From positions 1 through 64,000 of the forward strand of contig CACLAC010000003.1 of assembly GCA_902604785.1 (NCBI GenBank): DNA of 64,000 nucleotides. Direction: 5' to 3'. Source of the stretch: an uncultured Pelagibacteraceae bacterium. Its GTDB lineage: Bacteria > Pseudomonadota > Alphaproteobacteria > Pelagibacterales > Pelagibacteraceae. The notes below the pieces were generated by a model. It did not search any database, was not told where the DNA came from, and worked only from the letters and a program-made list of their open reading frames with translations. The position numbers and the translations under genes were made by a program. This document shows positions 45,956 through 55,501 of the stretch, piece after piece; position 1 is the first letter of the stretch, and each line of letters starts with the position of its first letter.

Positions 45956-47488
45956 TTAAATCGCGGGCAAGATAATTTCAACTTTTGCACCTTTATTTTT
46001 ATTATTTGAAGCTATTATTTCACCATTATGAAGCTCAACTAGGTTTTTAACTATATTTAAACCTAAGCCAGAATGTTCTCCGAATTTTTCAGGTCTATTG
46101 CTATAAAATCTATTAAAAATCTTATCTGTATTTTTTTCACTAAAACCTATTCCTTCATCAATAACGGCAAATGATACTTTATCATTTTGCTTTTGGTTTA
46201 TTTCAACAATTATTTCTTGATTATTTTCACTAAAAGAAATCGAATTTTCTAAAAGATTTGCAATTATTTGCTCAATTCTATTTTCAATACCAAGAATATT
46301 GTATTCATTGGCGCCATTAGTTTTTAATTTAATACCAATTGATCTTTTAGATTCATAAATGCTATTAAATTCATCCACAACAGATTTTGCAATACCAACT
46401 AAATCTATTTTTTTCATTCTTTCAGATGAAATTGCCGCTTCATCTTTCAACATCTGAGAGTAATCAGTAATTAATCTTTCAATTCTCTCAACATCATGAG
46501 AGACAATTCCAATTAATTTATTTCTAAGTTCTTTATTTTCTGTTTCAGAAATTATTTCTGAAGCACTTTTTAATGACGCTAAAGGATTTCTAATTTCATG
46601 AAGTAAATCTGTAGAATAGTTCTCAGCAGTAGCTATTCTTTTTTTAAGTTCATTTGTCATTTCATCTAGAGAATTAGAAAGTACTCCTAATTCGTCATTT
46701 CTTTTCATAATATTTTCAATATTTGATTTTTCATCACTTTCATCTTTTATAATTTTTGTAAACGAAACAAGATTTTTTATAGGTTTTAAAAAATATCTAT
46801 TTAAAACAAAAGAAAATATAAAAATAACTATAACTACCAATATTGCAGTCCTAATTATAAAATTTTTTCTTTCATTTATGGCAACTTTTATATCATTAGC
46901 ATTTTCAATAATTGCCAAATATCCAATATTTTTATTTTTAGAGAATACATTTTTTATTGTTATTAACAAAAACTGGTTATAAGTCTCTTCTGTAAAAGAA
47001 AATGGCTTACCAAAATCTTTTGAGTTTGAATAATTTTTTAATTTTAAATTAATAAATTCGTTTTTTTTATCTGATATGTTTTTTTTTTCTTTTTCCTTTT
47101 TTATTTTATCTTCATTAAGATCATTCATTTCTATAACTTCAAGCTTTTGAGAAAAAGCCCTAGGGTCTAAATTTAAAGTATCAGTATCTCCAATTAATTC
47201 AAATTCATTATCAAAAATTTGAACCCTATCTAAATTCTGAAAAAGAAATCTAGTTGAAAATAAAAAATTTTTTATATCAAATTCATTAAAGTTTACATTT
47301 AACCTATTTATATTTTCTATTGTGTTATTTAATATTTCAATATGATTGGAAGTTTTATCTTTAATAATAGATGGTTTGATGCTGTTTAAATAAAAAAAAG
47401 TTAATATTCCAATAATTAAAAATACGAGAACATTAATAAATAAAAATTTTTTTAAAATTGATAAATTTTTTAAAAAAATACTTAGCAT
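45956..47488 (-). CDS. chvG: ChvG-type sensor histidine kinase
   Basis: The 510-residue protein has two membrane helices (about 14-33 and 205-226) bounding a periplasmic domain of about 170 residues. A HAMP segment follows, then the phosphoacceptor H-box STDLLHEIRNPLASLKSASE near 293-312. ATPase boxes include NLLENSISFSENNQEI and GEHSGLGLNIVKNLVELH. It overlaps the regulator gene by 1 bp. ChvG/ChvI systems in alphaproteobacteria respond to cell-envelope or acid signals. Confidence 0.88.
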   Translation of the reverse strand: MLSIFLKNLSILKKFLFINVLVFLIIGILTFFYLNSIKPSIIKDKTSNHIEILNNTIENINRLNVNFNEFDIKNFLFSTRFLFQNLDRVQIFDNEFELIGDTDTLNLDPRAFSQKLEVIEMNDLNEDKIKKEKEKKNISDKKNEFINLKLKNYSNSKDFGKPFSFTEETYNQFLLITIKNVFSKNKNIGYLAIIENANDIKVAINERKNFIIRTAILVVIVIFIFSFVLNRYFLKPIKNLVSFTKIIKDESDEKSNIENIMKRNDELGVLSNSLDEMTNELKKRIATAENYSTDLLHEIRNPLASLKSASEIISETENKELRNKLIGIVSHDVERIERLITDYSQMLKDEAAISSERMKKIDLVGIAKSVVDEFNSIYESKRSIGIKLKTNGANEYNILGIENRIEQIIANLLENSISFSENNQEIIVEINQKQNDKVSFAVIDEGIGFSEKNTDKIFNRFYSNRPEKFGEHSGLGLNIVKNLVELHNGEIIASNNKNKGAKVEIILPAI

Positions 47489-48186
47489 TATTTAACATTC
47501 CAACGATATCCACTTCCATATCTTGTTTCAATTGCAGAAAAATTATTATCTACTTTTTTAAATTTTTTTCTAATTCTTTTTACATGACTATCAATAGTTC
47601 TATCTTCGATGTCTGTATCCTCTCTATAGGCAACATCCATTAATTGAGATCTCTCTTTAATTATACCAGGTCTTTTAGCTAACTCTTTTACTATCAAAAA
47701 CTCAGTTGTTGTTAATTTATCTGGAAGCTGCTTTCCATCCCATTCACATTCAAGTTGTGAAGGGTCTAGCTTTAATTTACCATGCGAAATTATATTTTTA
47801 ACTTCTTCTAAATTATTATTTTTTTTTCTTAGTTGAACTCTTATTCTTTCGATCAGTACTTTTGTTGAAAAACCTCCAGATTTTTTTACAAAGTCATCTG
47901 CACCTAGTTTTAAACCAAGTAACTCATCAACCTCTTCATCTTTAGAAGTTAAAAAAATTACAGGCATTGAAGTTTTTTTTCTTAATTTTTTTAGTAATTC
48001 TTCTCCATCCATTCTTGGCATTTTAATATCTATAACTGCTAAATCTGGAGGTGTCCTCGATAAACCAATTAATGCGCTTTCTCCATCTAAGTAAGTTTGA
48101 ATATTAAAACCTTCCTTTTCAAGTGCAATACTCAAACTAGTCAGTATATTTCTATCATCGTCTACTAAAGCAATTGTGTGATTCAT
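47488..48186 (-). CDS. chvI: ChvI-type response regulator
   Basis: The 232-residue protein has a receiver domain (ALVDDDRNILTSLSIALE; phospho-Asp in LAVIDIKMPRMDGEEL near 53; Lys in KLGADDFVKKSGGF near 101) and an OmpR-type winged helix (RTIDSHVKRIRKKFK, then AIETRYGSGYRW at the C terminus). FSAIETRYGSGYRW is close to the conserved end of ChvI. It is the first gene of the pair with the kinase; polA follows upstream on the same strand. Confidence 0.88.
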   Translation of the reverse strand: MNHTIALVDDDRNILTSLSIALEKEGFNIQTYLDGESALIGLSRTPPDLAVIDIKMPRMDGEELLKKLRKKTSMPVIFLTSKDEEVDELLGLKLGADDFVKKSGGFSTKVLIERIRVQLRKKNNNLEEVKNIISHGKLKLDPSQLECEWDGKQLPDKLTTTEFLIVKELAKRPGIIKERSQLMDVAYREDTDIEDRTIDSHVKRIRKKFKKVDNNFSAIETRYGSGYRWNVK

Positions 48187-48236
48187 AAATAATTATAAAA
48201 ATACTAAATTGTTCTAATTTGGGCAATCTAATTAAA

Positions 48237-51011
48237 TTAATGAAGCATTCCCCAATTATCACCAACATTAACGTCTACCGTTAAAGGTATAGAAAAAGAA
48301 TAATAATCACTTTTAGCTACACTCATCATTTCTTCTTTGATGATCTTAATCATTGTTTTTTCATCACCTTTTGGAACTTCAAATATTAATTCATCGTGAA
48401 TTTGTAATAACATTTTTGATTTTGTATTTTTTTTATCTATTAATTTTTTTTCTAATCTAATCATTGCTAATCGCATAATTTCTGATGCAGATCCTTGAAT
48501 TGGTGCATTAATTGCTGCACGTTCTTGAAAGTTTCTTACATTAAAGTTTTTATCATTTATTCCATTAAAATGAGATCTTCTTCCAAAAATATTATTTACA
48601 TATCCACTTTTTCTACAAAATTTAATTGTATTATCCATATAAACTTTAATCTCAGGAAATTTAGCAAAATATGCGTTTAAAAATTCTTCTGCTTCATAAT
48701 TAGAAACATTAATCTGTTTTGCTAAGCCGTACTGTGAGATGCCATAAATGATCCCAAAATTTATTGCTTTAGCTTTTCTTCGATGATCTTGATCAACTTT
48801 TTTTATATCAATATTAAAAATCTGACTTGCTGTTAAAGAATGTATATCCTCATTATTTTTAAAAGCTTTTTTGAGTTCTTTAACTTCAGCGAGATCTGCT
48901 AAAATTCTCATTTCAATTTGATTATAGTCAGCAGATATTAATAAGTGATTTTTTTTAGCAGTAAAAGCTTTTCTAATATCTTTGCCATCTTCTGATTTTA
49001 TAGGAATATTTTGCAAATTAGGATCACTTGATGCCAACCTACCCGTTGTAGTGGCTGCTAATAAAAATGATGTATGCACTCTTTTAGTTTGTGGATTAAT
49101 ATGCTCTGGCAATGAATCTGAATAGGTATTCTTTAATTTTGAAACCTGTCTCCAATCTAAAACTAACTTTGGAAATTTATGTCCTTTAAAAGCTAAATCC
49201 TCTAAAACACTAGCACTTGTTGCAAAGCTTCCTTTTTTAGTTTTTTTTAATCCTGCAATCTTAAGATCATTATAGATTATTTCTCCTAATTGTTTTGGAG
49301 AAGCAATATTAAATTCTTTTTTAGAAATTTTGAAAACTTCTATTTCTAAATTTTTAATTTTTTTTTCAAATTTTAAAGATAGTGATTTTAAAAATTTACT
49401 ATCTACTTCAACTCCTTCCATTTCCATAAACGCAAGAATTTTTATTAATGGCTTTTCAAATATCTCATAAATATTAATCATCTTTTCTAATTTTAAATTT
49501 TTAATAAATTTTTTATATAATCTAAAAGTAATATCTGCATCTTCTGCAGCGTAATCTTTGGCCTTATCAATCTCAACTTCGCTAAAATTTATTTGTTTTT
49601 TTCCAGCACCAACAATCTCTTTAAATGAAATAGTTTTATGACCTAAATGAATTTCTGATAATGTATCCATATTGTGTCTATTTTTTCCTGCATCTAAAAC
49701 ATATGACATCAGCATGGTATCCTCCATTGAGGAAATATTTATTCCATTTTTGAATAAAATTATAAAATCAAATTTTATATTCTGACCAATTTTTTTAACA
49801 CTTGGATCTTCCATTAGTGGCTTTAGTTTTTTTATAACAATATCTTTATTAATACATTTTGAAGAATTATGACCAATTGGGATATAACAAGCTTTGCCAA
49901 TTTTTGAACAAAGCGAAATTCCAACTAAATCAGCTTGATGAGGGTCTAAAGAACTTGTTTCTGTATCAACAGCAACTTCACCTGTTTCTTCTGCTTCCCG
50001 GACCCATTCATCTATTTGTTTTGCATCTGTGATTAAATAATAATTTTTATTATTAATCGGTTTTTGCTTTTCTAACACTTTTGTTGCTGGAGCTGAGGTT
50101 GATAATTCAGGTTCACCATATACTGAAATTGCTGAACTTAATAATCTATTAAATTCCATTTCTCTTAAAAATTTATATAATTTATCTTTATCTATATCTT
50201 TTAAAATAAACTCACTTAAATCTATTTTTATTGGGGAGTCATGTTTCAACGTAACAAGTTGCTTACTTATCAGTGCCTTGTCTTTATTTTCTATAAGTGT
50301 TTCTCTTCTTTTGTTTTGTTTAATTTCGTGAGCAGATTTTAAGAGTTTTTCTAAAGTTCCATATTTATTAATTAATTCAGCAGCAGTTTTTACACCTATT
50401 CCTGGAACTCCCGGAACATTGTCACTACTATCTCCTGCAAGAGATTGAACATCAATTACTTTTGAGGCATCAACTCCAAATTTATTTATTATATCATCCT
50501 CTGAAATAAATTTATTCTTCATAGGATCAAAAATTCGAACGCCTTTTTTGTAAAGTTGCATCAAATCTTTATCTGAAGAGACTATTGTAACTTTTGCTCC
50601 TTTTTTAAGAATTTTTTCTACATAGGTTGCAATTAAATCATCTGCCTCATAGTTTGGAAGATCAACTGAGGGTAAGTTAAAAGCTAATACAGATTTTCTA
50701 ATATACTCAAACTGAGGGGCCAAATCATCAGGAGCTTCTGATCTATTTGCTTTATAATCACTGTAAATTTTATTTCTAAAAGTTTGCCTAGCTGAATCAA
50801 AGATTACAGCAAAATGAGTTGGTTTTTGCAAGTTGATATCTGATTTTGAATCTTCTAAAAGTTTGAAGAGCATACTACAAAATCCACTCACTGCACCCGT
50901 TGGAAGTCCATCGCTTTTTCTAGTCAATGGTGGTAAAGCATAATAAGCTCTAAATATATATCCTGACCCGTCTATTAAATAAAAATGATCAGTTTTTTTT
51001 ATATTGCTCAT
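48237..51011 (-). CDS. polA: DNA polymerase I
   Basis: The 924-residue protein has three domains: a 5'-3' exonuclease (about 1-290, DGSGYIFRAYYAL, SSDKDLMQL, GVPGIGVKTAAELI), an intact 3'-5' exonuclease (about 330-500, VAVDTETSSLDP) and the polymerase (about 520-924, SADYNQIEMRILADLAEV, RRKAKAINFGIIYGIS, LLQIHDELIFEVP). It works in replication and repair of Okazaki junctions. All key acidic residues are seen. No unusual feature. Confidence 0.97.
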   Translation of the reverse strand: MSNIKKTDHFYLIDGSGYIFRAYYALPPLTRKSDGLPTGAVSGFCSMLFKLLEDSKSDINLQKPTHFAVIFDSARQTFRNKIYSDYKANRSEAPDDLAPQFEYIRKSVLAFNLPSVDLPNYEADDLIATYVEKILKKGAKVTIVSSDKDLMQLYKKGVRIFDPMKNKFISEDDIINKFGVDASKVIDVQSLAGDSSDNVPGVPGIGVKTAAELINKYGTLEKLLKSAHEIKQNKRRETLIENKDKALISKQLVTLKHDSPIKIDLSEFILKDIDKDKLYKFLREMEFNRLLSSAISVYGEPELSTSAPATKVLEKQKPINNKNYYLITDAKQIDEWVREAEETGEVAVDTETSSLDPHQADLVGISLCSKIGKACYIPIGHNSSKCINKDIVIKKLKPLMEDPSVKKIGQNIKFDFIILFKNGINISSMEDTMLMSYVLDAGKNRHNMDTLSEIHLGHKTISFKEIVGAGKKQINFSEVEIDKAKDYAAEDADITFRLYKKFIKNLKLEKMINIYEIFEKPLIKILAFMEMEGVEVDSKFLKSLSLKFEKKIKNLEIEVFKISKKEFNIASPKQLGEIIYNDLKIAGLKKTKKGSFATSASVLEDLAFKGHKFPKLVLDWRQVSKLKNTYSDSLPEHINPQTKRVHTSFLLAATTTGRLASSDPNLQNIPIKSEDGKDIRKAFTAKKNHLLISADYNQIEMRILADLAEVKELKKAFKNNEDIHSLTASQIFNIDIKKVDQDHRRKAKAINFGIIYGISQYGLAKQINVSNYEAEEFLNAYFAKFPEIKVYMDNTIKFCRKSGYVNNIFGRRSHFNGINDKNFNVRNFQERAAINAPIQGSASEIMRLAMIRLEKKLIDKKNTKSKMLLQIHDELIFEVPKGDEKTMIKIIKEEMMSVAKSDYYSFSIPLTVDVNVGDNWGMLH

Positions 51012-51061
51012 AATAATAATATTATCTTATTTCTCTCAATGTTATAAATGTATAAGCATAT

Positions 51062-51991
51062 ATGGAAAAAAAAAACGTTGTAGATGTTAAAAACTTAAAA
51101 AAAACTTATTCAAAAAAAGGGTCAAACGTTGTTGAAGCCTTAAAAAGTTTAAACTTAGAAGTGAAAGAGGGTGAAATTTTTGGATTACTTGGTCCTAACG
51201 GAGCTGGCAAAAGCACATTTATTAATATACTTGGAGGATCTGTTATTAAAAGTGAAGGTAAAGTAAATGTTTGGGGCTTTGATTTAGATAAGAATCCTAG
51301 ACAAGCAAGAGCTTCTATTGGAATAGTTCCTCAAGAAGTAAACGTAGACCCCTTTTTTAGGCCTAGAGAGCTACTAGAATTACAGGCAGGATTATATGGT
51401 GTTAAAAAAAAAGATAGGATAACAGATACAATTTTAAAATTAGTGTCTTTAGAAAATCAATCAAATAGTTATTCAAGAAGTTTATCTGGTGGAATGAAAA
51501 GAAGGTTAATGGTGGCAAAAGCTATGGTTCATCAACCACCTGTAATAATATTAGACGAACCAACAGCTGGGGTTGACGTAGACCTAAGGCAAAAACTTTG
51601 GGAAAATGTAAGATCATTGAATGATAAAGGTGTAACTATTATACTTACAACTCATTATTTGGAAGAAGCAGAAAAAATGTGTGATAGAATTGGAATTTTA
51701 AGTCATGGTAAATTAGTGGCTTTAGATACAACAAAAAATCTTTTAAATAAAATTCAGACAAAGGTTGTCAATTTTATTACTGATAAAAAAGCAAATATTA
51801 ATGAAAATAATTTAAAATCATTAAAAATTATTTCTAATGAAGAAAACAAATTGTGTGTTTCTTATGAAAAAAGCAAAATTAATATTGACCAAATAATTAA
51901 TTATTTAATTGCTCAAAATATAAAAATATTCGATATTTCTACAGATGATGGTGATCTAGAAGATGTATTTTTAAGGTTAACAAAAAACTAG
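51062..51991 (+). CDS. ABC-2-type transporter ATP-binding protein without adjacent permease
   Basis: The 309-residue protein has Walker A LLGPNGAGKSTFINILGG near 41-58, signature SRSLSGGMKRRLMVAKAMVHQ near 140-160 and Walker B VIILDEPTAGVDVDLRQKLW near 162-181. The C-terminal 90 residues resemble the regulatory tail of drug or polysaccharide exporters. The expected ABC-2 permease is not next to it: polA is upstream on the other strand and bioY is downstream. Its partner is unknown, perhaps encoded elsewhere. Confidence 0.85.
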   Translation: MEKKNVVDVKNLKKTYSKKGSNVVEALKSLNLEVKEGEIFGLLGPNGAGKSTFINILGGSVIKSEGKVNVWGFDLDKNPRQARASIGIVPQEVNVDPFFRPRELLELQAGLYGVKKKDRITDTILKLVSLENQSNSYSRSLSGGMKRRLMVAKAMVHQPPVIILDEPTAGVDVDLRQKLWENVRSLNDKGVTIILTTHYLEEAEKMCDRIGILSHGKLVALDTTKNLLNKIQTKVVNFITDKKANINENNLKSLKIISNEENKLCVSYEKSKINIDQIINYLIAQNIKIFDISTDDGDLEDVFLRLTKN

Positions 51992-52023
51992 ATTAATTAT
52001 TTTAAAAGTGTAAAATACAATAA

Positions 52024-52575
52024 ATGGAACTTGTAAAAACAATATCAAACAACAAATTAATTAAAATTTTTTTAATTTCTATTTTAGGTTCAATTTTATT
52101 AACCATTTCAGCAAAAATAAAAATTCCTTTTTATCCAGTACCAATGACAATGCAAACTTTTGTTGTATTATTTTTAGGTATTTCTTTTGGTTATAAAGTA
52201 GGAGTAACAACAATTATTTTATATTTGTTAGAAGGTATTGCAGGTTTACCAGTATTTTCTAATTCTCCAGAAAAAGGAATAGGTATAGCTTATTTTGTAG
52301 GACCAACAATGGGTTATTTAATTGGATTTATATTTGCATGTTTTCTTGCAGGGTATTTTAAATATACTTCAAATTATTTAATTAATTTTTTAAAAATTTT
52401 AACTTCAACATCAATTATTTATATTTTTGGAATATTATGGTTAGGAACTTTAATTGGTTGGGACAAACCAATTCTTCAATTAGGCGTGTTTCCTTTCTTA
52501 TTAGCTGAATTATTTAAAATTTTATTACTAACTTTATTGTTAAGTAAAATTATTAAGTTAAGAAAATTTATTTAG
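52024..52575 (+). CDS. bioY: BioY biotin-uptake membrane protein
   Basis: The 183-residue protein has six hydrophobic segments and the BioY motifs IKIPFYPVPMTMQTFVVLFLG near 37-57 and LLEGIAGLPVFSNS near 76-89, with GPTMGYLIGFIFACF near 99-113. BioY binds biotin, alone or with the ECF ATPases. The upstream ATPase is of ABC-2 type, not the ECF type, so the two may only share a transcript (32 bp apart). The gene implies biotin uptake from sea water or medium. Confidence 0.9.
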   Translation: MELVKTISNNKLIKIFLISILGSILLTISAKIKIPFYPVPMTMQTFVVLFLGISFGYKVGVTTIILYLLEGIAGLPVFSNSPEKGIGIAYFVGPTMGYLIGFIFACFLAGYFKYTSNYLINFLKILTSTSIIYIFGILWLGTLIGWDKPILQLGVFPFLLAELFKILLLTLLLSKIIKLRKFI

Positions 52576-53131
52576 GAGACCTTTTCGACAGAATTCTTTG
52601 TAGAGTTCTTCTATGCATTTTTAAACGTCTAGCAGTTTCTGATACATTTCTATTACATAGCTCAAAAACTCTGTGAATATGTTCCCATTTCACTCTGTCA
52701 GCTGACATAGGATTTTCTGGTGGTGAAGCTTTTTTATTTGGATCTGCTAAAAGAGCTTTTTCAACATCATCTGCATCAGCAGGTTTTGCTAAATAATCTA
52801 TTGCCCCTTCTTTAATTGCAGCAACAGCTGTTGGTATGTTTCCATAACCAGTTAACATTACTATTCTGCTATCTGGATTGTTTAATTGAATCTCTTTTAC
52901 AACCTGAAGTCCATTTCCATCATTTAATCTCAAATCAACAACCGCAAAAGCTGGTTTTTTTGATTTTATAGACTCTATCCCATTTTTTACACTTTCTGCT
53001 TGAGAAACTTGAAAGCCCTTTTTTTCCATTGCTCTAGACAATCTTTCTCTAAATGGATTATCGTCATCAACTATAAGTAGCGAATTATCCTTAAATTCAC
53101 TTATTTTTTTTAAATTTTGACCATCGTTCAT
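52568..53131 (-). CDS. ActR/RegA-type global response regulator
   Basis: The 187-residue protein has a receiver domain (LLIVDDDNPFRERLSRAM near 18-35; phospho-Asp in FAVVDLRLNDGNGLQVV near 64; Lys in DYLAKPADADDVEKAL near 113). A Pro-rich hinge follows, then a Fis-type helix-turn-helix (WEHIHRVFELCNRNVSETARRLKMHRRTLQRIL near 148-180). That short form matches RegA/ActR/PrrA, redox-responsive regulators. No RegB sensor is adjacent. The 3' end overlaps the bioY stop by 8 bp. Confidence 0.9.
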   Translation of the reverse strand: MNDGQNLKKISEFKDNSLLIVDDDNPFRERLSRAMEKKGFQVSQAESVKNGIESIKSKKPAFAVVDLRLNDGNGLQVVKEIQLNNPDSRIVMLTGYGNIPTAVAAIKEGAIDYLAKPADADDVEKALLADPNKKASPPENPMSADRVKWEHIHRVFELCNRNVSETARRLKMHRRTLQRILSKRSPK

Positions 53132-53276
53132 ATATACGTATATGGAAATTATTTTTTTTATTTCAATGATATTATTTGCTTTACTTTAGTAAGTATATCC
53201 CATAAATGCTGGTTTTATATAGAAATTGCATACTAGTTATGCGGTTTTTTTTGTTAAATTTTTTTTGAGGTAATAA
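53132..53276 (+). promoter_or_regulatory. Leader of the ornithine decarboxylase gene with attenuator-like hairpin
   Basis: This 145 bp gap lies between two divergent genes. GCATA (53228-53232) pairs with TATGC (53238-53242), followed after GG by eight Ts (53245-53252), 24 bp before the ATG: an intrinsic-terminator-like shape inside the leader. Upstream AGTAT near 53192 could pair with ATACT instead. Two tiny plus-strand frames exist (53166-53189, 7 codons; 53206-53268, 20 codons, spanning the hairpin and ending at the Shine-Dalgarno). Alphaproteobacterial ornithine decarboxylase genes often carry the speF RNA leader, but I cannot match it by eye. Confidence 0.45.
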
Positions 53277-54455
53277 ATGGAAAAATTTAATTCAGTTGAT
53301 GAACTAATAAAACAACTGAAACCAACAGAGCCGGTTTATTGTATTAGAAGAAATTCTGTAAAGATATCTTCTAAATATTTTAAGGATAAATTCCCAGGAA
53401 AAATTTTGTATGCGGTAAAAACTAATCCAAACCCTATCGTGCTTAAAACAATTATAGAAAGTGGAATTAACAATTTCGATATAGCATCAATTAAAGAAAT
53501 TGAAGCAATAAAAAAAATTGACCCCAAAGCTAATTGTTCTTACATGCATACAGTAAAAAGTAGGGAAAATATTAGTGAAGCATATTTTAAACACGGCATC
53601 AGAGCATTTTCTTTAGATACCAAAGATGAGTTAATTAAAATAATAGAAAGTACAAATCATGCTAAAGATCTAGATTTATTTGTAAGAGTGGCAGTTTCAA
53701 ACGAACATGCAGAAATAGACTTGTCGAAAAAATTCGGAGCAATTAGCACAGAAGCTTCTGGTTTGCTGAGACTGACTAAACAATATGCAAGGAAAATTGG
53801 ATTAAGCTTTCATGTTGGTTCACAATGTATGCATCCTATATCTTATGCCAAAGGTATAGCTGAAATTGGAAATATTATAAAAAGAACAAAAATTATACCT
53901 GATATAATTAATATAGGTGGAGGTTTTCCAACTATATATCCTGATTTGATACCTCAATCTTTAGATTGTTATTTTGAAGAAATTAAAAATGCACTAGCAA
54001 ATTTAAAATTAAGGAAAGTTCCGGAAATTATTTGTGAGCCTGGTCGAGCTATTGTTGCAGAAAGTGGATCAACAATTGTAAGGGTAAATTTGAGAAAAAA
54101 ACAAAAACTGTATATTAACGATGGAACATATGGAACTCTTTTTGATGCTGGAGTTCCAAATATTGTCTATCCATCAAGACTGATTAAAAATGGAAAAGTT
54201 ATTTCAAAGAAATTAACATCGTTTGATTTCTATGGTCCTACATGTGATAGCATGGATTATATGAAGGGACCATTTATCTTACCAAACAATATAAAAGAAA
54301 ATGATTATATTGAATTGGGTCAACTTGGAGCATATGGTTTGACTTTTAGAACTGACTTCAACGGATTATTTTCAAATAATATTTTTGAAGTTGAAGATAA
54401 TCCAATAATGACGATGTATGGCAAAGAAGCTAAAAATCAGTTTCTTGTTGCTTAA
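53277..54455 (+). CDS. Ornithine/lysine decarboxylase (fold-type III PLP enzyme)
   Basis: The 392-residue protein has the PLP Lys in ILYAVKTNPNPIVLK near residues 43-57, FHVGSQCMHP near 180, NIGGGFPTIYP near 215-225, EPGRAIVAESGS near 257 and the catalytic Cys in YGPTCDSMDYM near 322. It makes putrescine from ornithine (or cadaverine from lysine). It is the first of three polyamine genes and ends at the ATG of the next by 1 bp. A GAGG site lies 6 bp ahead. Confidence 0.9.
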   Translation: MEKFNSVDELIKQLKPTEPVYCIRRNSVKISSKYFKDKFPGKILYAVKTNPNPIVLKTIIESGINNFDIASIKEIEAIKKIDPKANCSYMHTVKSRENISEAYFKHGIRAFSLDTKDELIKIIESTNHAKDLDLFVRVAVSNEHAEIDLSKKFGAISTEASGLLRLTKQYARKIGLSFHVGSQCMHPISYAKGIAEIGNIIKRTKIIPDIINIGGGFPTIYPDLIPQSLDCYFEEIKNALANLKLRKVPEIICEPGRAIVAESGSTIVRVNLRKKQKLYINDGTYGTLFDAGVPNIVYPSRLIKNGKVISKKLTSFDFYGPTCDSMDYMKGPFILPNNIKENDYIELGQLGAYGLTFRTDFNGLFSNNIFEVEDNPIMTMYGKEAKNQFLVA

Positions 54456-55498
54456 TGTCAGAAAATAAGAATTTCTCCAATAACAGAAAAAAGGACCTTT
54501 TAAGTAAGGAGATTGAGCATATAGACATAACTAAATTTGACTCGAGAGAAATCATTTCATCAATGGAAAAAATGTCTTTTGTTTCTAGAGAAACTGCAAA
54601 TGCAGCTATTATTTTTAATGAAATGCTTAAAGACAAAGATTGTTCAATTTTTTTAACTTTAGCAGGTTCTACATCTGCTGCTGGATGTATGCATATTTAT
54701 AGAGATTTAGTTAAATATAATATGGTTGATGCAATAGTAGCTACTGGAGCATCAATAATAGATATGGATTTTTTTGAAGCACTAGGTTTTAAGCATTATC
54801 AAGGTTCTCAATTTCAAGATGATATTGAATTAAGGGAAAATTATATAGATCGAATATATGATACTTACATTGACGAGGATCAACTTCAAATGTGTGACAA
54901 AACAATAGGAGAAATTGCTGATAAACTTGAACCAAGAAGTTATACCTCTAGAGAATTTATTTTTGAAATTGGAAAATATTTAAAAACTAAGGCGAAGAAA
55001 AAAGGTTCGTTAATTGAAATGGCTTATGACAATAATGTTCCAATTTTTTGTCCTGCATTTACAGACTCTAGTGCTGGATTTGGTTTAGTGATGCATCAAG
55101 AAAGAAATCCAAAAAAACATATTACTATAGACTCAATTAGAGAATTTAGAGAATTGACTGAAATAAAAATAAAATCTAAAAATTCAGGTTTATTTATGAT
55201 TGGCGGTGGTGTTCCTAAAAATTTCATTCAAGATACAGTAATTTGTGCAGAACTACTTGGAAAAAATGTTGATATGCACAAATATGCAGTGCAAATTACA
55301 GTTGCAGATTCTAGAGATGGGGCTTGTAGTAGCTCAACCCTTAAAGAAGCAAGTTCATGGGGTAAAGTTGATGTAACAAAAGAACAGATGGTATTTGCTG
55401 AAGCAACTACAGTATTGCCCCTGATAGCAAGTGATGCTTATCATAAAGGTGAGTGGAAAAATAGAGATAGAAAAAACTTCTCAAAAATATTTGGTTAA
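54455..55498 (+). CDS. Deoxyhypusine-synthase-like protein (bacterial homospermidine-synthase type)
   Basis: The 347-residue protein has the DHS NAD-binding and active-site segments: FLTLAGSTSAAGCMHIYRDLV near 67-87, VDAIVATGASIIDMDFFEALG near 92-112, VPIFCPAFTDSSAGFG near 193 and the catalytic Lys in EASSWGKVDV near 308. Bacteria lack eIF5A, so deoxyhypusine is not the product; bacterial relatives make homospermidine from putrescine. It overlaps the decarboxylase by 1 bp and precedes a ureohydrolase by 3 bp. The product is inference. Confidence 0.85.
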   Translation: MSENKNFSNNRKKDLLSKEIEHIDITKFDSREIISSMEKMSFVSRETANAAIIFNEMLKDKDCSIFLTLAGSTSAAGCMHIYRDLVKYNMVDAIVATGASIIDMDFFEALGFKHYQGSQFQDDIELRENYIDRIYDTYIDEDQLQMCDKTIGEIADKLEPRSYTSREFIFEIGKYLKTKAKKKGSLIEMAYDNNVPIFCPAFTDSSAGFGLVMHQERNPKKHITIDSIREFRELTEIKIKSKNSGLFMIGGGVPKNFIQDTVICAELLGKNVDMHKYAVQITVADSRDGACSSSTLKEASSWGKVDVTKEQMVFAEATTVLPLIASDAYHKGEWKNRDRKNFSKIFG

Positions 55499-55501
55499 AA
55501 A

